Counted from the first letter of the stretch, positions 34,478 through 43,563 are shown. The stretch is 64,000 bases of DNA from Pedobacter soli (GCF_900101435.1 NZ_FMZH01000004.1:374615-438614); one strand, 5' to 3'. Numbers and translations are program-made. The notes: generated from the letters alone by a model not told the origin.

Positions 34478-35288
34478 CTGATATCCCCAGATTTCGCGAA
34501 GGGTGCAGGTTTTATTCTGCGTTAATCGTCTTAAATCGGCGGGCAAAATAGTTGCGTATCGATTTAAGTTTCCCGCAGATTTCGCTGATTACGCAGATTG
34601 TATTTTTATTCTGCGTTAGTCTCTTTTAATCAGCGGGGAAAGCTGTTAGATGCGATTTTTGTTTCCGCAGATTTCGCGGAGTACGCAGATGTATTTTATT
34701 CTGCGTTAATCATCTTAAATCAGCGGGCAAAATAGTTGTGTGTCGATTTATGTTTCCCGCAGATTTCGCTGATTACGCAGATTGTATTTTTATTCTGCGT
34801 TAGTCTCTTTTAATCAACGGGGAAAGCTGTTAGATGCGATTTTTGTTTCCGCAGATTTCGCTGATTACGCAGATTGCATTTTTATTCTGCGTTAATCATC
34901 TTAAATCAGCGGGCAAAATAGTTGCGTATCGATTTAAGTTTCCCGCAGATTTCGCGGAGTACGCAGATTGCATTTTTATTCTGCGTTAATCACCTTTAAT
35001 CAGCGGGGAAAGCTGTTACATGCTATTTTTGTTTCCCGCAGATTTCGCGGAGTACGCAGATGTATTTTATTCTGCGTTAATCATCTTAAATCAGCGGGCA
35101 AAATAGTTGTGTGTCGATTTATGTTTCCCGCAGATTTCGCGGAGTACGCAGATTGCATTTTTATTCTGCGTTAATCACTTTTAATCAGCGGGGAAAGCTG
35201 TTGCATGCTATTTTTGTTTCCCGCAGATTTCGCGGAGTACGCAGATGTATTTTTATTCTGCGTTAATCATCTTAAATCAGCGGGAAAA
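34478..35288. repeat. nine-unit REP-like palindrome array with alternating linkers
   Basis: Units begin at about 34478 (degenerate), 34569, 34662, 34753, 34846, 34939, 35032, 35124 and 35217, spaced 91-93 bp. Each runs from TTTCCCGCAGATTTCGC to AATCAGCGGG. Inside are paired ACGCAGATT and ATTCTGCGTTA. Two kinds of linkers alternate strictly: AGCTGTTAGATGCGATTTTTG type and AAAATAGTTGCGTATCG type, giving a ~184-bp dimer. There is no gene inside. Confidence 0.93.
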
Positions 35289-35316
35289 CCCTGGCCGATC
35301 TTTAAATCTAATTGTT

Positions 35317-35324
35317 TATTTTTG
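35317..35324 (+). promoter_or_regulatory. -7 promoter box of the 40-residue protein gene
   Basis: TATTTTTG fits TAnnTTTG and ends 4 nt before the ATG at 35329, predicting an almost leaderless mRNA. Confidence 0.5.
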
Positions 35325-35328
35325 CGCC

Positions 35329-35451
35329 ATGCCAAACCAAGAAAATGATTATTCGTTCTGGACGAAATACAAAAGATTTGCTTCTACCGAGATCTTAATG
35401 TACCTGATCATGATTATCGGTATTGCCCTCGGCATTATTTTTTTAAGCTAA
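35329..35451 (+). CDS. small single-span membrane protein
   Basis: A 40-residue protein, a charged N-terminus (PNQENDYSFWTKYKRFAS) followed by one transmembrane helix (EILMYLIMIIGIALGIIFLS). The earlier in-frame open stretch lies in the REP array and is not coding. A TATTTTTG box ends 4 nt before the ATG. It overlaps the 3' end of the convergent DUF3857 gene by 17 bp. Function unknown; it may be a regulatory or assembly microprotein. Confidence 0.65.
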   Translation: MPNQENDYSFWTKYKRFASTEILMYLIMIIGIALGIIFLS

Positions 35452-37342
35452 GTGCCAGTTTCAGGTAATCAGCTCCGTTTACATCATTGATAAATTTCGA
35501 AAATTCTTCGTACTGTGCAGCCGGAAAAGTTCCATCGTTTAGCACAAATTTGCGGTAATAGGTAAGCTTATTTCCGTTAATACTCGTTTTGCAGGTGTAC
35601 TGACCAAATGCACTTTTAAACGCTTTATCATGTGCCGTGATTAAACTGGTATCTACTCCATCCGGAAGTGTATAAACAATAGTATCTTCGTCTGTATAAC
35701 CGCGGTTAATGTAAACCGGCAAAGTTCTGTTTTTAATTTCGGGTACCGATTTTTTGATGTTAAAGGCATTGAGCTGCAAAAACATTTTATCGCCATTTAG
35801 CGGTGCATAATTTCTGATACTCAGGTTTACTTCTTCAGTCAATTTGGGGTCGATATCTTTCTTTTGCGCCAAAACAACAGCATCAAAGTCGATATTATCA
35901 ATGTTGTAGGTCTGTTTTAACAGTTTGTGTTGTTCGGTTTCCGATTTGCCAATTAGCGATTCTTGGTTATCGTATTGTGCACCCGAATAAACCGTATTCA
36001 TTTTGCCTGATATGTTTCCGTTGCTTTCTACAGTAAGATTAGCTGTTCTGATTTGACGGTTTTCGGCTGTGGTAAGCTTGGGGGTATGGAGTATTTTACC
36101 TCCCTCTGCGGTACAGGCCAGTACCAGCCTATCGTCGGTAAAATCGCTTAAAAAGCCAAAAGGTATTTTCTGACTGGTGCATTCTAACCAGGTGGTATCG
36201 CCTTTTAGCGGCATACACAAAATGATGTGGTTGCCCTGGGCCATACTGGCGTAATTGGGATTGAGGCTTTTCTTCTCCGAACCAGCTTCCACTACACAAT
36301 AGTATGAATCAATGTCGGCCGCTTTTAATAAACCTTGCATATAATTAACCAAAGCTTTACAATCGCCATAACCCAAACGGTCTACTTCGCTGGCTGCAAT
36401 GGGCTGGAAACCCCCAATGCCAATCTGCACGCTTATATATCTTGTTTTTTCCTGCAGATACTGGTAAATTTTACGGGCTTTATCTTTGTCGGTTTTTTCA
36501 TTCTTTACCAATTCTTTAACCATTTGTACAGTTGCCGGAGACAATGCTGTGCGGCTGGTCAACAAATCATCATATATCCATTTACCTAAATCCTGCCAGT
36601 TAGTATAATTTCCTTTATGACCGTAATAATAAAACTCCTGAGGTGCAATTTGAATGCTGGTGCGGTAAGTTTCGGGGTCGGGGCTGTAAGGTTCTGTTCT
36701 CACGGCTAAAACATTGCTTACTTTCCAGATTGTCTTTTTTTGCTTTTCATCTGTAAGCACTTCGGGCTCGCCAGTATAGTTTTGTGTTTTTATCCGTACC
36801 TGATCGGTTGGTTTGCTGATAAAAGTATAACTGCTTTTTTCTACCGAAACGTCGTTTGCTGGTTTGGGTGTCCAATCGGGGATAAGCAGATTTTGTTTGT
36901 TCCTGATTTCATAATTGTAAACTACCGTGTAGGGGTACTGACTTACCGAAGGTAAATAATGTTTCACCCGGCTATCTACAAAGAGTGAAAAGCCATCGGC
37001 AGCGCTGGCATCAGTAAAATCGTTTTGGGTAAACTTGCCGGTTAATTTACCAACAGCATTATAAACTTCGCCTTTTATACTTTTTATAGAGATGTTCTTG
37101 TCGTAAAAAACTACCAATCGCGCTTCATCCTCACCATTTTCGTTAAATACGGTTATGGCCTTTTTAACACTCATCATTACATTATCCGGCGAACGCATAT
37201 CGATGGTGGTTTCCTCATTACGGATGCAGGCATTGGCCCTGTTGCGCAATGTGGCCGGAACCAGATCAGCATCATAATTATCCTGAGCAAAACCAGTTAA
37301 AGTAATTAATAAAAAAAGGGAAAAGGCAAGTATAGCTCTCAT
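35435..37342 (-). CDS. DUF3857 + transglutaminase-like exported protein (catalytic triad present)
   Basis: A 635-residue secreted or surface protein with a signal peptide (cleavage near GFAQDN, residue 20), a DUF3857 domain (about 50-220) and a transglutaminase-like domain (about 270-400). The triad residues are visible as C328 in GYGDCKAL, H372 in QGNHIILC and E387 in WLECTS, so the protein may be an active peptidase or transglutaminase-like enzyme. It follows the second DUF3857 gene by 6 nt on the same strand. Substrate is not known. Confidence 0.9.
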   Translation of the reverse strand: MRAILAFSLFLLITLTGFAQDNYDADLVPATLRNRANACIRNEETTIDMRSPDNVMMSVKKAITVFNENGEDEARLVVFYDKNISIKSIKGEVYNAVGKLTGKFTQNDFTDASAADGFSLFVDSRVKHYLPSVSQYPYTVVYNYEIRNKQNLLIPDWTPKPANDVSVEKSSYTFISKPTDQVRIKTQNYTGEPEVLTDEKQKKTIWKVSNVLAVRTEPYSPDPETYRTSIQIAPQEFYYYGHKGNYTNWQDLGKWIYDDLLTSRTALSPATVQMVKELVKNEKTDKDKARKIYQYLQEKTRYISVQIGIGGFQPIAASEVDRLGYGDCKALVNYMQGLLKAADIDSYYCVVEAGSEKKSLNPNYASMAQGNHIILCMPLKGDTTWLECTSQKIPFGFLSDFTDDRLVLACTAEGGKILHTPKLTTAENRQIRTANLTVESNGNISGKMNTVYSGAQYDNQESLIGKSETEQHKLLKQTYNIDNIDFDAVVLAQKKDIDPKLTEEVNLSIRNYAPLNGDKMFLQLNAFNIKKSVPEIKNRTLPVYINRGYTDEDTIVYTLPDGVDTSLITAHDKAFKSAFGQYTCKTSINGNKLTYYRKFVLNDGTFPAAQYEEFSKFINDVNGADYLKLALSLKK

Positions 37343-37348
37343 TTCAGT

Positions 37349-39316
37349 TTACTTCTTCAATAAAAATTCTGTCTTTTGGTTCTGGATAATACGGCTATAA
37401 AATTCTTTTAAGAATAGATATTCTTCTGGCTGATAAATGGCGTTGTTAAACTGCAAAATCTGGTTTACACTTATAGTATCTTCTTCTAATTTGCTAGATA
37501 GCAGATACCTGCCACCATTATTTGGTAAGCCAATGGCCATATCTTTCGGCTTTTCCAATAACTGGTATTTCGCCGGTAAAGTAATATTCATGGTAATGCG
37601 CTCGTCCGATCCCGAACCTAAATCAACCGGGTAAGTACGCTCATTTAAGTTGAAAGGATTTTTAGAAATCGGGTTGATAAAAAACGGACTAAAGTAAAAC
37701 TGGTTCTGGTTAGTGCCATCATTTATGGTAAACTCCACTTCGTATTTTTCGGTCAGCATGTTTTCTACGCTATCGAGATTCGAAATCTGGTGATCTGTTA
37801 TTTTAATCCGTGTTAAACGCTCATCCAGTTTTTCTACATATTCATCCGGAGAAGTATAACGCAAAATATCGCGTCTTTTATTGAACGCAGAGTAGCCCAT
37901 TGAATGCGTAGTAAGTGTGCCTACAATTTTACCGTCAGTGGTCAATTTCCCCGAAAGGATATAGTTGGTAACCGATTTCTGACTGGCTTTAAGATCTATC
38001 CAGTAAGAAGGTTTTTTCAGGTTAATTACCCGGCCCTGGTCGTTAATACACCTTAAAGGCAAAAGTCCGAAGGGTAGAAGTGGCTCTGTTGCATCCAGTA
38101 AATAACTTTTATCGCCAATATTTACTTTGGCAACCAGGTAATTAAAATCGCTCATTACAGGGTAGAGCTTGTTAACCGTTCCGTTATCGCGGGTAGAAAG
38201 AATAACTGCTTCTGCATCTAAATCTGCTGCCGAGAGTGCTGCAATTAAACTCAGGTTGATGTCTGCTACATTGCCAGAACGTGTTTCGAGCGCTTTTTTG
38301 ATGTTATCGGTCGAATATTTGCCGTAGTAGTTATCCCATTTAATTTGTTTTTTAATGTAATTGAAAATAGCCTGAGCTTTCTCGAGCTCATTTGTTGCTC
38401 CTTTCGTTATTCCGGGAATAAGGTCTTTAAAAAGATCTTTTCGCTTCATCTGCGAACCCAGGGTTTTTTCAGACGATAAGTCGTTATCTATATCTTTCCA
38501 GGTTTTGGTATAAGAAGTTTTACCTCCGTTTAAATTCTGCACATCAGAAAGTTCAAAGTAAATGGCCGATTTGAAATTGCTGGGCGCCGTCATATTGTCT
38601 TCTTCAATAAAAGCTGGAACGTTTTTCATGAGGTAGGTAATTTTCGAACAATCGATAGCGGCGCCAGATAAACGCAAACATTCTTTGCTCAGTTCTACCT
38701 TTTGATCGGTAAGTTTCTGAAAACCCCGGAGTGAAACATTATAGTTGTAAATACCTGGAATATAGACCAGGTACTCGCTGTGCACTTTAGGAATATCGCC
38801 CTGAAACTCCCAGGTTTTAAAATTAAACAGGTTTGGCGATTTTAAAGTGTAGCTATACTCAATTACCGATCCTTCTTTCAAATTTGGGAGCGTAAATTTG
38901 GTTAAGCGGGTATATTTTGACCTGTTTTCGGTGAAAACCGCTTTTCTGTCCATTACGGTTTCCACAAAATTGTTATCGATAAAGTTAAATGTTGAAGCTT
39001 TTAAATCACTAATGGTTTCTTCGCGGCTATCGTCTCTATACATTGGAATTACAATATTGGCCTCTTTAAAGCCCTCTTTATTGTAAATTTTCATTTTTAC
39101 GTGATGTTCGAAAACCAGAACGAGGCTATGTGTATTGTCATCGAGTTGGATAGATGCGGTACCAAATTCCTTTAAAACGATAGCGTTGGCATTACTATCG
39201 AGTGTTTTTTTGTCAAACTGGTAATCATCATGGGTAATAGCTCCGTAGGTAAAATTTTGAGCATAAGTACTTAACGATAAAAAAAACAGGAAAATCAGGA
39301 TGGATATATTCTTCAT
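37349..39316 (-). CDS. DUF3857 exported protein with transglutaminase-like fold lacking the Cys
   Basis: About 655 residues from the ATG at 39316 (MKNISILIFLFFLSLSTYA, a good signal peptide; the earlier ATG at 39340 adds 8 codons). A DUF3857 domain (about 60-250) and a transglutaminase-like domain (about 290-420) follow. Where the paralogue has GDC it has SGNVADIN, and the His is replaced too (FNYLVAK), so catalysis is doubtful; loss of the triad occurs in many relatives. It is the first gene of the two-gene DUF3857 operon. Confidence 0.88.
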   Translation of the reverse strand: MKNISILIFLFFLSLSTYAQNFTYGAITHDDYQFDKKTLDSNANAIVLKEFGTASIQLDDNTHSLVLVFEHHVKMKIYNKEGFKEANIVIPMYRDDSREETISDLKASTFNFIDNNFVETVMDRKAVFTENRSKYTRLTKFTLPNLKEGSVIEYSYTLKSPNLFNFKTWEFQGDIPKVHSEYLVYIPGIYNYNVSLRGFQKLTDQKVELSKECLRLSGAAIDCSKITYLMKNVPAFIEEDNMTAPSNFKSAIYFELSDVQNLNGGKTSYTKTWKDIDNDLSSEKTLGSQMKRKDLFKDLIPGITKGATNELEKAQAIFNYIKKQIKWDNYYGKYSTDNIKKALETRSGNVADINLSLIAALSAADLDAEAVILSTRDNGTVNKLYPVMSDFNYLVAKVNIGDKSYLLDATEPLLPFGLLPLRCINDQGRVINLKKPSYWIDLKASQKSVTNYILSGKLTTDGKIVGTLTTHSMGYSAFNKRRDILRYTSPDEYVEKLDERLTRIKITDHQISNLDSVENMLTEKYEVEFTINDGTNQNQFYFSPFFINPISKNPFNLNERTYPVDLGSGSDERITMNITLPAKYQLLEKPKDMAIGLPNNGGRYLLSSKLEEDTISVNQILQFNNAIYQPEEYLFLKEFYSRIIQNQKTEFLLKK

Positions 39317-39500
39317 TAGAGCGTATATAAATTGGCGCAATTTAGGTGTAGCAATTAAGATTCTAAAATAATTTGAAAATTAAATTTATAAATTAATAAA
39401 GTGGTTTTATAGAACTAATGAAACCTTTTTAGCATTTTTGGAAAAAAGAATTTGACATGCCGATCCTAAATCTAATGTCGCAAATCTCACATCAAAAGAA

Positions 39501-40454
39501 ATGAAATTAAATTTAAAGCGCCCTTTAGCATTTTTTGATTTAGAAGCTACCGGAATAAATGTCGGAGCCGACAGAATTGTAGAAATTGCAATTTTAAAGG
39601 CCATGCCAGATGGAACTGAAACTGTTAAAACCTGGCGTGTGAATCCAGAAATGCCTATTCCGTTGCAAACTTCCTTAATTCATGGGATTTACGATGAGGA
39701 CGTTGCTAATGAGCCTACTTTTAAAGCCCTTGCTGCAGAAATTGCCGGATTTATTGGCGATAGCGATCTGGCTGGGTATAACTCCAATAAATTTGATATC
39801 CCCATGCTTTTAGAAGAATTTTTAAGGGCTGAGATTGATTTCGATATGAACGACCGCAAATTTGTGGATGTACAAAACATATTCCACCAGATGGAACAGC
39901 GTACATTAAAAGCGGCTTATAAATTTTACTGTCAGGAAGATTTGGTTAATGCCCACGCGGCCGAAGCAGATGTAATTGCCACTTATAAAGTATTGCTTGG
40001 GCAGTTAGAAATGTATAAAGAAACCGAGTTTGAAAACAAACAAGGCGTGAAAAGTATTCCGGTGGTAAATGATGTAGAAGCGTTACATGTTTTTACCAAT
40101 ATCAATAAACCTGTTGATTTTGCCGGCCGTATGGTATACAACGAAAACGATGAGGTATGCTTTAATTTCGGTAAACACAAAGGTAAAACCACAGCACAGG
40201 TGTTTGCTGTTGAACCCAGCTACTATGCCTGGATGAAACAAGGCGATTTTCCGTTATATACCAAAAAGAAACTGGACGAGGAATGGGCTAAATTTAACGC
40301 GAAGAAAAACGAAAATAAAGCCCCAAGGCCACAAAACACTGCGCCTGTCAATAAACCGTATTTTCAGAAAAAGCCACAGCCAAAACCAGAAAAACCTGCT
40401 CAACCCATTAACAACGATATGTTAGAACAGCTGAAAATGAAGTTTGGGAAATAG
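39501..40454 (+). CDS. 3'-5' exonuclease, DnaQ/RNase T superfamily
   Basis: A 317-residue protein. The N-terminal DEDDh exonuclease domain (about 8-180) has D13 and E15 in FFDLEATGINVG, NSNKFDIPML, and HAAEADVIAT near its end. A second part (about 205-260) has FGKHKGKTTAQVF and YYAWMKQGDFPLYTKKKL, a short exonuclease-associated C-terminal module. A basic, proline-rich tail follows. Probably acts in DNA or RNA processing; role unspecified. The stop is 6 bp before an inverted-repeat boundary at 40461. Confidence 0.9.
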   Translation: MKLNLKRPLAFFDLEATGINVGADRIVEIAILKAMPDGTETVKTWRVNPEMPIPLQTSLIHGIYDEDVANEPTFKALAAEIAGFIGDSDLAGYNSNKFDIPMLLEEFLRAEIDFDMNDRKFVDVQNIFHQMEQRTLKAAYKFYCQEDLVNAHAAEADVIATYKVLLGQLEMYKETEFENKQGVKSIPVVNDVEALHVFTNINKPVDFAGRMVYNENDEVCFNFGKHKGKTTAQVFAVEPSYYAWMKQGDFPLYTKKKLDEEWAKFNAKKNENKAPRPQNTAPVNKPYFQKKPQPKPEKPAQPINNDMLEQLKMKFGK

Positions 40455-40460
40455 AGACTT

Positions 40461-40932
40461 TTAACCACAGATAAAAAGGATAAACACAGATATTTAATTG
40501 GATGAACTTAATTCCATAACAGAAAAAATAATTGGAGCTGCCTACACGGTTTCAAATACGCTTGGTTGTGGTTTTTTAGAAAAGGTTTACGAGAATGCAA
40601 TGTTTTTGGAATTATCGAAATGTGGTTTTTCTGTTATAAAACAACAGCCCTTACCAGTTTTTTATGATAATCATGTTGTAGGTGAGTACTTTGCAGACCT
40701 GATTGTGGAAGAGGAAGTTATTGTCGAAATTAAAGCGATTAAAGATTTAAATGAAATTCATCAGGCACAACTGATGAACTACTTGACAGCCTGTAATAGA
40801 AGATGTGGGTTATTAATAAACTTTGGAAAACCCAGAGTAGAAATTAAAAGAATTTTAAATGGCTACTAGCTATATCTTGGCAGAAAAAGCTATAAATAAA
40901 ATCTGTGTTAATCAGTGTCTATCTGTGGTTAA
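40461..40932. mobile_element. GxxExxY gene enclosed by inverted repeats (candidate mobile unit)
   Basis: Left end 40461-40491 begins TTAACCACAGATA and ends AACACAGAT. Right end 40900-40932 is its reverse complement in the same two blocks, ATCTGTGTTAATC and TATCTGTGGTTAA, with a diverged 9-10 bp middle. The only gene between them is the GxxExxY gene. Target duplications are not evident. Whether it moves is an inference. Confidence 0.6.
40498..40869 (+). CDS. GxxExxY protein, PD-(D/E)XK nuclease-like
   Basis: A 123-residue protein from the TTG at 40498, since no in-frame ATG exists near the family start. The defining motif is GCGFLEKVYENAM (GxxExxY). FADLIVEEEVIVEIKAIKDL has the D…ExK arrangement of PD-(D/E)XK nucleases, so it may cut or nick DNA. 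It lies between two inverted repeats whose palindrome style resembles the REP array at 34.5-35.3 kb. Its biological role is not known. Confidence 0.85.
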   Translation: MDELNSITEKIIGAAYTVSNTLGCGFLEKVYENAMFLELSKCGFSVIKQQPLPVFYDNHVVGEYFADLIVEEEVIVEIKAIKDLNEIHQAQLMNYLTACNRRCGLLINFGKPRVEIKRILNGY

Positions 40933-40946
40933 ATAACATATAAACG

Positions 40947-42803
40947 ATGCGTATAAAATTATTAGGCCTCTTACTTTGCTCGGCGATATACACGAGCGCG
41001 CAAACGCAACTACCTATAGAACCGGTATTTCAGCAGACGTATCAGAAAGAAACCCGGAGTACAACCGGTAAGCCTGGAAAAAATTACTGGCAAAATTCGT
41101 CCAAATACGATATTCAGGTAAATTTTAACCCCGTTAGCCGTTTGCTTAAAGGTAAGGTACAGGTAGTGTATACCAACAATAGTCCAGATACCTTAAAGGA
41201 AATCTGGTTTAAGCTTTATCCAAACCTCTACAAAAAAGGTACACCAAGGAAAGCTAAATTCTCAGAGTCTGACTTAGGGGAAGGTGTAGCCATCGAAAAA
41301 ATGGCTGCTAACGGCAAAACCATTACAGGCTTTAAAATCGACGGTACCAATATGACTGTAAATGTTCCTGCGGTATTACCGGGTAAAACCATCAGTTTCG
41401 CTATTGAGTATAACTATACTTTAAATAAGGGATCGCATATGCGTACAGGTCAGGTAGATGAAGGTTCTCATTTTGTGGCCTATTTCTTTCCGCGCATTGC
41501 TGTTTACGACGATGTAGATGGCTGGAACAAATTCCCTTATACAGGTGCTGAAGAGTTTTACAATGATTTTGATCAGTTTAATGCAGCCATTACCGTGCCA
41601 GGTGGTTACGGCGTTTGGGCAACCGGCGATTTGAAAAATCCGAATGAAGTTTTCCAAAAAGATATTGTGAGCAGAATGTTATCGGCAGAGAAAAATGATG
41701 CGGTAATTGATGTGATTACTGATAAAGATCTGGCTGATAAGAAAGTAACTCAGTCCAATGCATATAATACTTTTAAGTTTGAGGCAAAAAATGTAACCGA
41801 TTTTGTATTTGCCTTGAGCGATCACTACCTCTGGAAATCGAGCAGTTTGGTGGTTGATCCTAAAACAAAGCGACGTACACGTGTGGATGCAGTTTTTAAT
41901 CCAAAGCATAAAGATTATTATGAAGTGATTGATTTTGCCCGTAAAACGGTCGAATCGATGAGTTACACTTTTCCGAAATGGCCTTTTCCGTATAACCACG
42001 AAACGATTTTTGATGGTTTAGACCAGATGGAATACCCGATGATGGTGAATGATAATCCCGTTGATAATCGTGCCGATGCCATTACATTAACCGATCACGA
42101 AATTTTTCATACCATGTTCCCTTTTTACATGGGCATTAACGAAACCAAGTATGGCTGGATGGACGAAGGTTGGGCAACCATAGGTGAGTGGTTAATTTCG
42201 CCAATGATCGATCCAACCATTGTGGATGAATATGGTGTACAACCAACTGCATCTACTTCAGGGAGCAAAGATGATACCCCGATTATGACCTTAACGCCTG
42301 ATTTAAAAGGATCGGGTACTTTTACCAATTCGTACCCGAAGCCGGGTTTAGCTTATCTTTTTGTTAAGGACTATTTGGGTGATGAATTGTTTATCAAAGC
42401 TTTACATACTTATATCAGAAACTGGAATGGTAAACATCCTATGCCATACGATTTCTTTAACAGCATAAACGAAGGTAGCGGCAAAAACCTGAACTGGTTT
42501 TGGAAAGCCTGGTTTTTTGAAGATGGCGTAACCGATATGGCCATAAAGTCTGTAGATAAAACCAGCGATGGCTACTCTGTTACTGTTGAGAATAAAAGTG
42601 TTAAGCCTTTGCCTATTGACTTAACTTTAACCTATGCTGATGGTAGCACTGAAAAGCATCACAGTACCATAGGTGTTTGGGAAAATGGTGACAAGCAGGT
42701 TAAAGTTGAAATAAAAACAACCAAAAAACTAAATAGGGTCGTAATGGGAAGTGCCCATGTACCCGATAAAGTAAAAAGTGACAATAGTTTCTCGGTAAAC
42801 TAA
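40947..42803 (+). CDS. M1-family zinc aminopeptidase-like protein
   Basis: A 618-residue exported metallopeptidase. The signal peptide ends near YTSAQTQ (residue 20). An N-terminal beta-rich domain (about 40-240) is followed by the gluzincin domain with HEXXH-x18-E at H384, H388 and E407 (HEIFH … WMDEGW). The GAMEN-like exopeptidase segment is DQMEYPMM. It probably trims peptides in the periplasm or at the surface. A strong terminator follows at 42873. Confidence 0.92.
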   Translation: MRIKLLGLLLCSAIYTSAQTQLPIEPVFQQTYQKETRSTTGKPGKNYWQNSSKYDIQVNFNPVSRLLKGKVQVVYTNNSPDTLKEIWFKLYPNLYKKGTPRKAKFSESDLGEGVAIEKMAANGKTITGFKIDGTNMTVNVPAVLPGKTISFAIEYNYTLNKGSHMRTGQVDEGSHFVAYFFPRIAVYDDVDGWNKFPYTGAEEFYNDFDQFNAAITVPGGYGVWATGDLKNPNEVFQKDIVSRMLSAEKNDAVIDVITDKDLADKKVTQSNAYNTFKFEAKNVTDFVFALSDHYLWKSSSLVVDPKTKRRTRVDAVFNPKHKDYYEVIDFARKTVESMSYTFPKWPFPYNHETIFDGLDQMEYPMMVNDNPVDNRADAITLTDHEIFHTMFPFYMGINETKYGWMDEGWATIGEWLISPMIDPTIVDEYGVQPTASTSGSKDDTPIMTLTPDLKGSGTFTNSYPKPGLAYLFVKDYLGDELFIKALHTYIRNWNGKHPMPYDFFNSINEGSGKNLNWFWKAWFFEDGVTDMAIKSVDKTSDGYSVTVENKSVKPLPIDLTLTYADGSTEKHHSTIGVWENGDKQVKVEIKTTKKLNRVVMGSAHVPDKVKSDNSFSVN

Positions 42804-42872
42804 TAAGATTTAAATAGAGGATAGTAAGGCTTGTTAATTGGGCCTTCATCACTAAAAGCCTTATAAATTTCG

Positions 42873-42907
42873 GCCTTTCTTAAAGCTTTTTTAAGAGAGG
42901 CTTTTTT
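42873..42907 (+). terminator. rho-independent terminator after the M1 peptidase
   Basis: GCCTTTCTTAAA pairs with TTTAAGAGAGGC (one G-T pair) around GCTTTT and is followed by TTTTTT at 42902-42907. Confidence 0.85.
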
Positions 42908-42946
42908 ATTGTTGATGAAAATTTTGTTTTGAAAGTTATTTTCAAA

Positions 42947-43330
42947 TTATTTAATCAATTGAATTTTGTAGGCTGGGAAATAGTTATCAATGCTTATGAC
43001 ACTAAGATTTTCGCTAATTGATTGTGCGATAATTAATCTGTCAAATGGATCGTTATGATGGTGTTCTAAAGTTGTAAGCTGCAAAATGTGATTGAGTGTT
43101 ATAGGTAATATATCAAACCCACTTACCTCGATAATATTAAAAATTTCTTCAATACTTGAATTCAGATTCAGCCTACCAAGTGAGTATTTAATTGATAGTT
43201 CCCAGTAAGTTGCAATACTAACAAAACATTTATTGTTGGGATCTTCTATGATACGCTTTAATCTCTTAGGGAGTTTGGTATCATTTGTAATGAACCAAAT
43301 TACAATATGTGTATCAAGAAGGATATTCAT
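42947..43330 (-). CDS. vapC: PIN-domain toxin, VapC family
   Basis: A 127-residue PIN-domain ribonuclease with the acidic residues D6 (NILLDTHIVIWF), the E of YWELS, and D and D in NDPFDRLIIAQ. VapC toxins cut tRNA or rRNA. The gene overlaps the antitoxin gene by one base (TGA/ATG-type junction), the usual organisation for translational coupling. It converges with the M1 peptidase gene, with a terminator between them. Confidence 0.9.
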   Translation of the reverse strand: MNILLDTHIVIWFITNDTKLPKRLKRIIEDPNNKCFVSIATYWELSIKYSLGRLNLNSSIEEIFNIIEVSGFDILPITLNHILQLTTLEHHHNDPFDRLIIAQSISENLSVISIDNYFPAYKIQLIK

Positions 43331-43533
43331 TACAGATAATCTTCAAAACCATCGACAGGATCATCAAAGTTATCTTTCATGCTGACTAATCCTTTTGCCA
43401 GACCAGCAGTTCGCTTTTGCTTATCGCTTTTCTGCTGTTGCTTTGCCATTAAGGAATCTATATAATCTGATACCCGCTTCTTCAGTTCAATAGGCAAATC
43501 TGCTAGTTTCGTATAGAGTTGAATATCAGTCAT
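43330..43533 (-). CDS. DUF2281-type antitoxin
   Basis: A 67-residue protein matching the DUF2281 family, with a helical N-terminus (PIELKKRVSDYIDSLM) and a C-terminal toxin-binding tail 'AGLAKGLVSMKDNFDDPVDGFEDYL' in part. Members of the family are antitoxins of VapC PIN toxins. It starts 5 nt after a TAAATTTG promoter box, so the mRNA may have almost no leader. It shares its 3' end with vapC. It lies 30 bp from queG, which reads the same way, but with its own promoter. Confidence 0.88.
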   Translation of the reverse strand: MTDIQLYTKLADLPIELKKRVSDYIDSLMAKQQQKSDKQKRTAGLAKGLVSMKDNFDDPVDGFEDYL

Positions 43534-43538
43534 AATAT

Positions 43539-43546
43539 CAAATTTA
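43539..43546 (-). promoter_or_regulatory. -7 promoter box of the toxin-antitoxin operon
   Basis: On the minus strand TAAATTTG (CAAATTTA on plus) matches TAnnTTTG and is 5 nt from the antitoxin ATG. Confidence 0.5.
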
Positions 43547-43563
43547 TGAAAAAGATTTTAAAA

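Noticed and set aside
34968..35240. Short frames inside the REP array
   Set aside because: They follow the repeat units and have no coding signals.
34478..35288. CRISPR array
   Set aside because: Units are ~92 bp palindromes with conserved sequence throughout and no unique spacers, and no cas genes are present.
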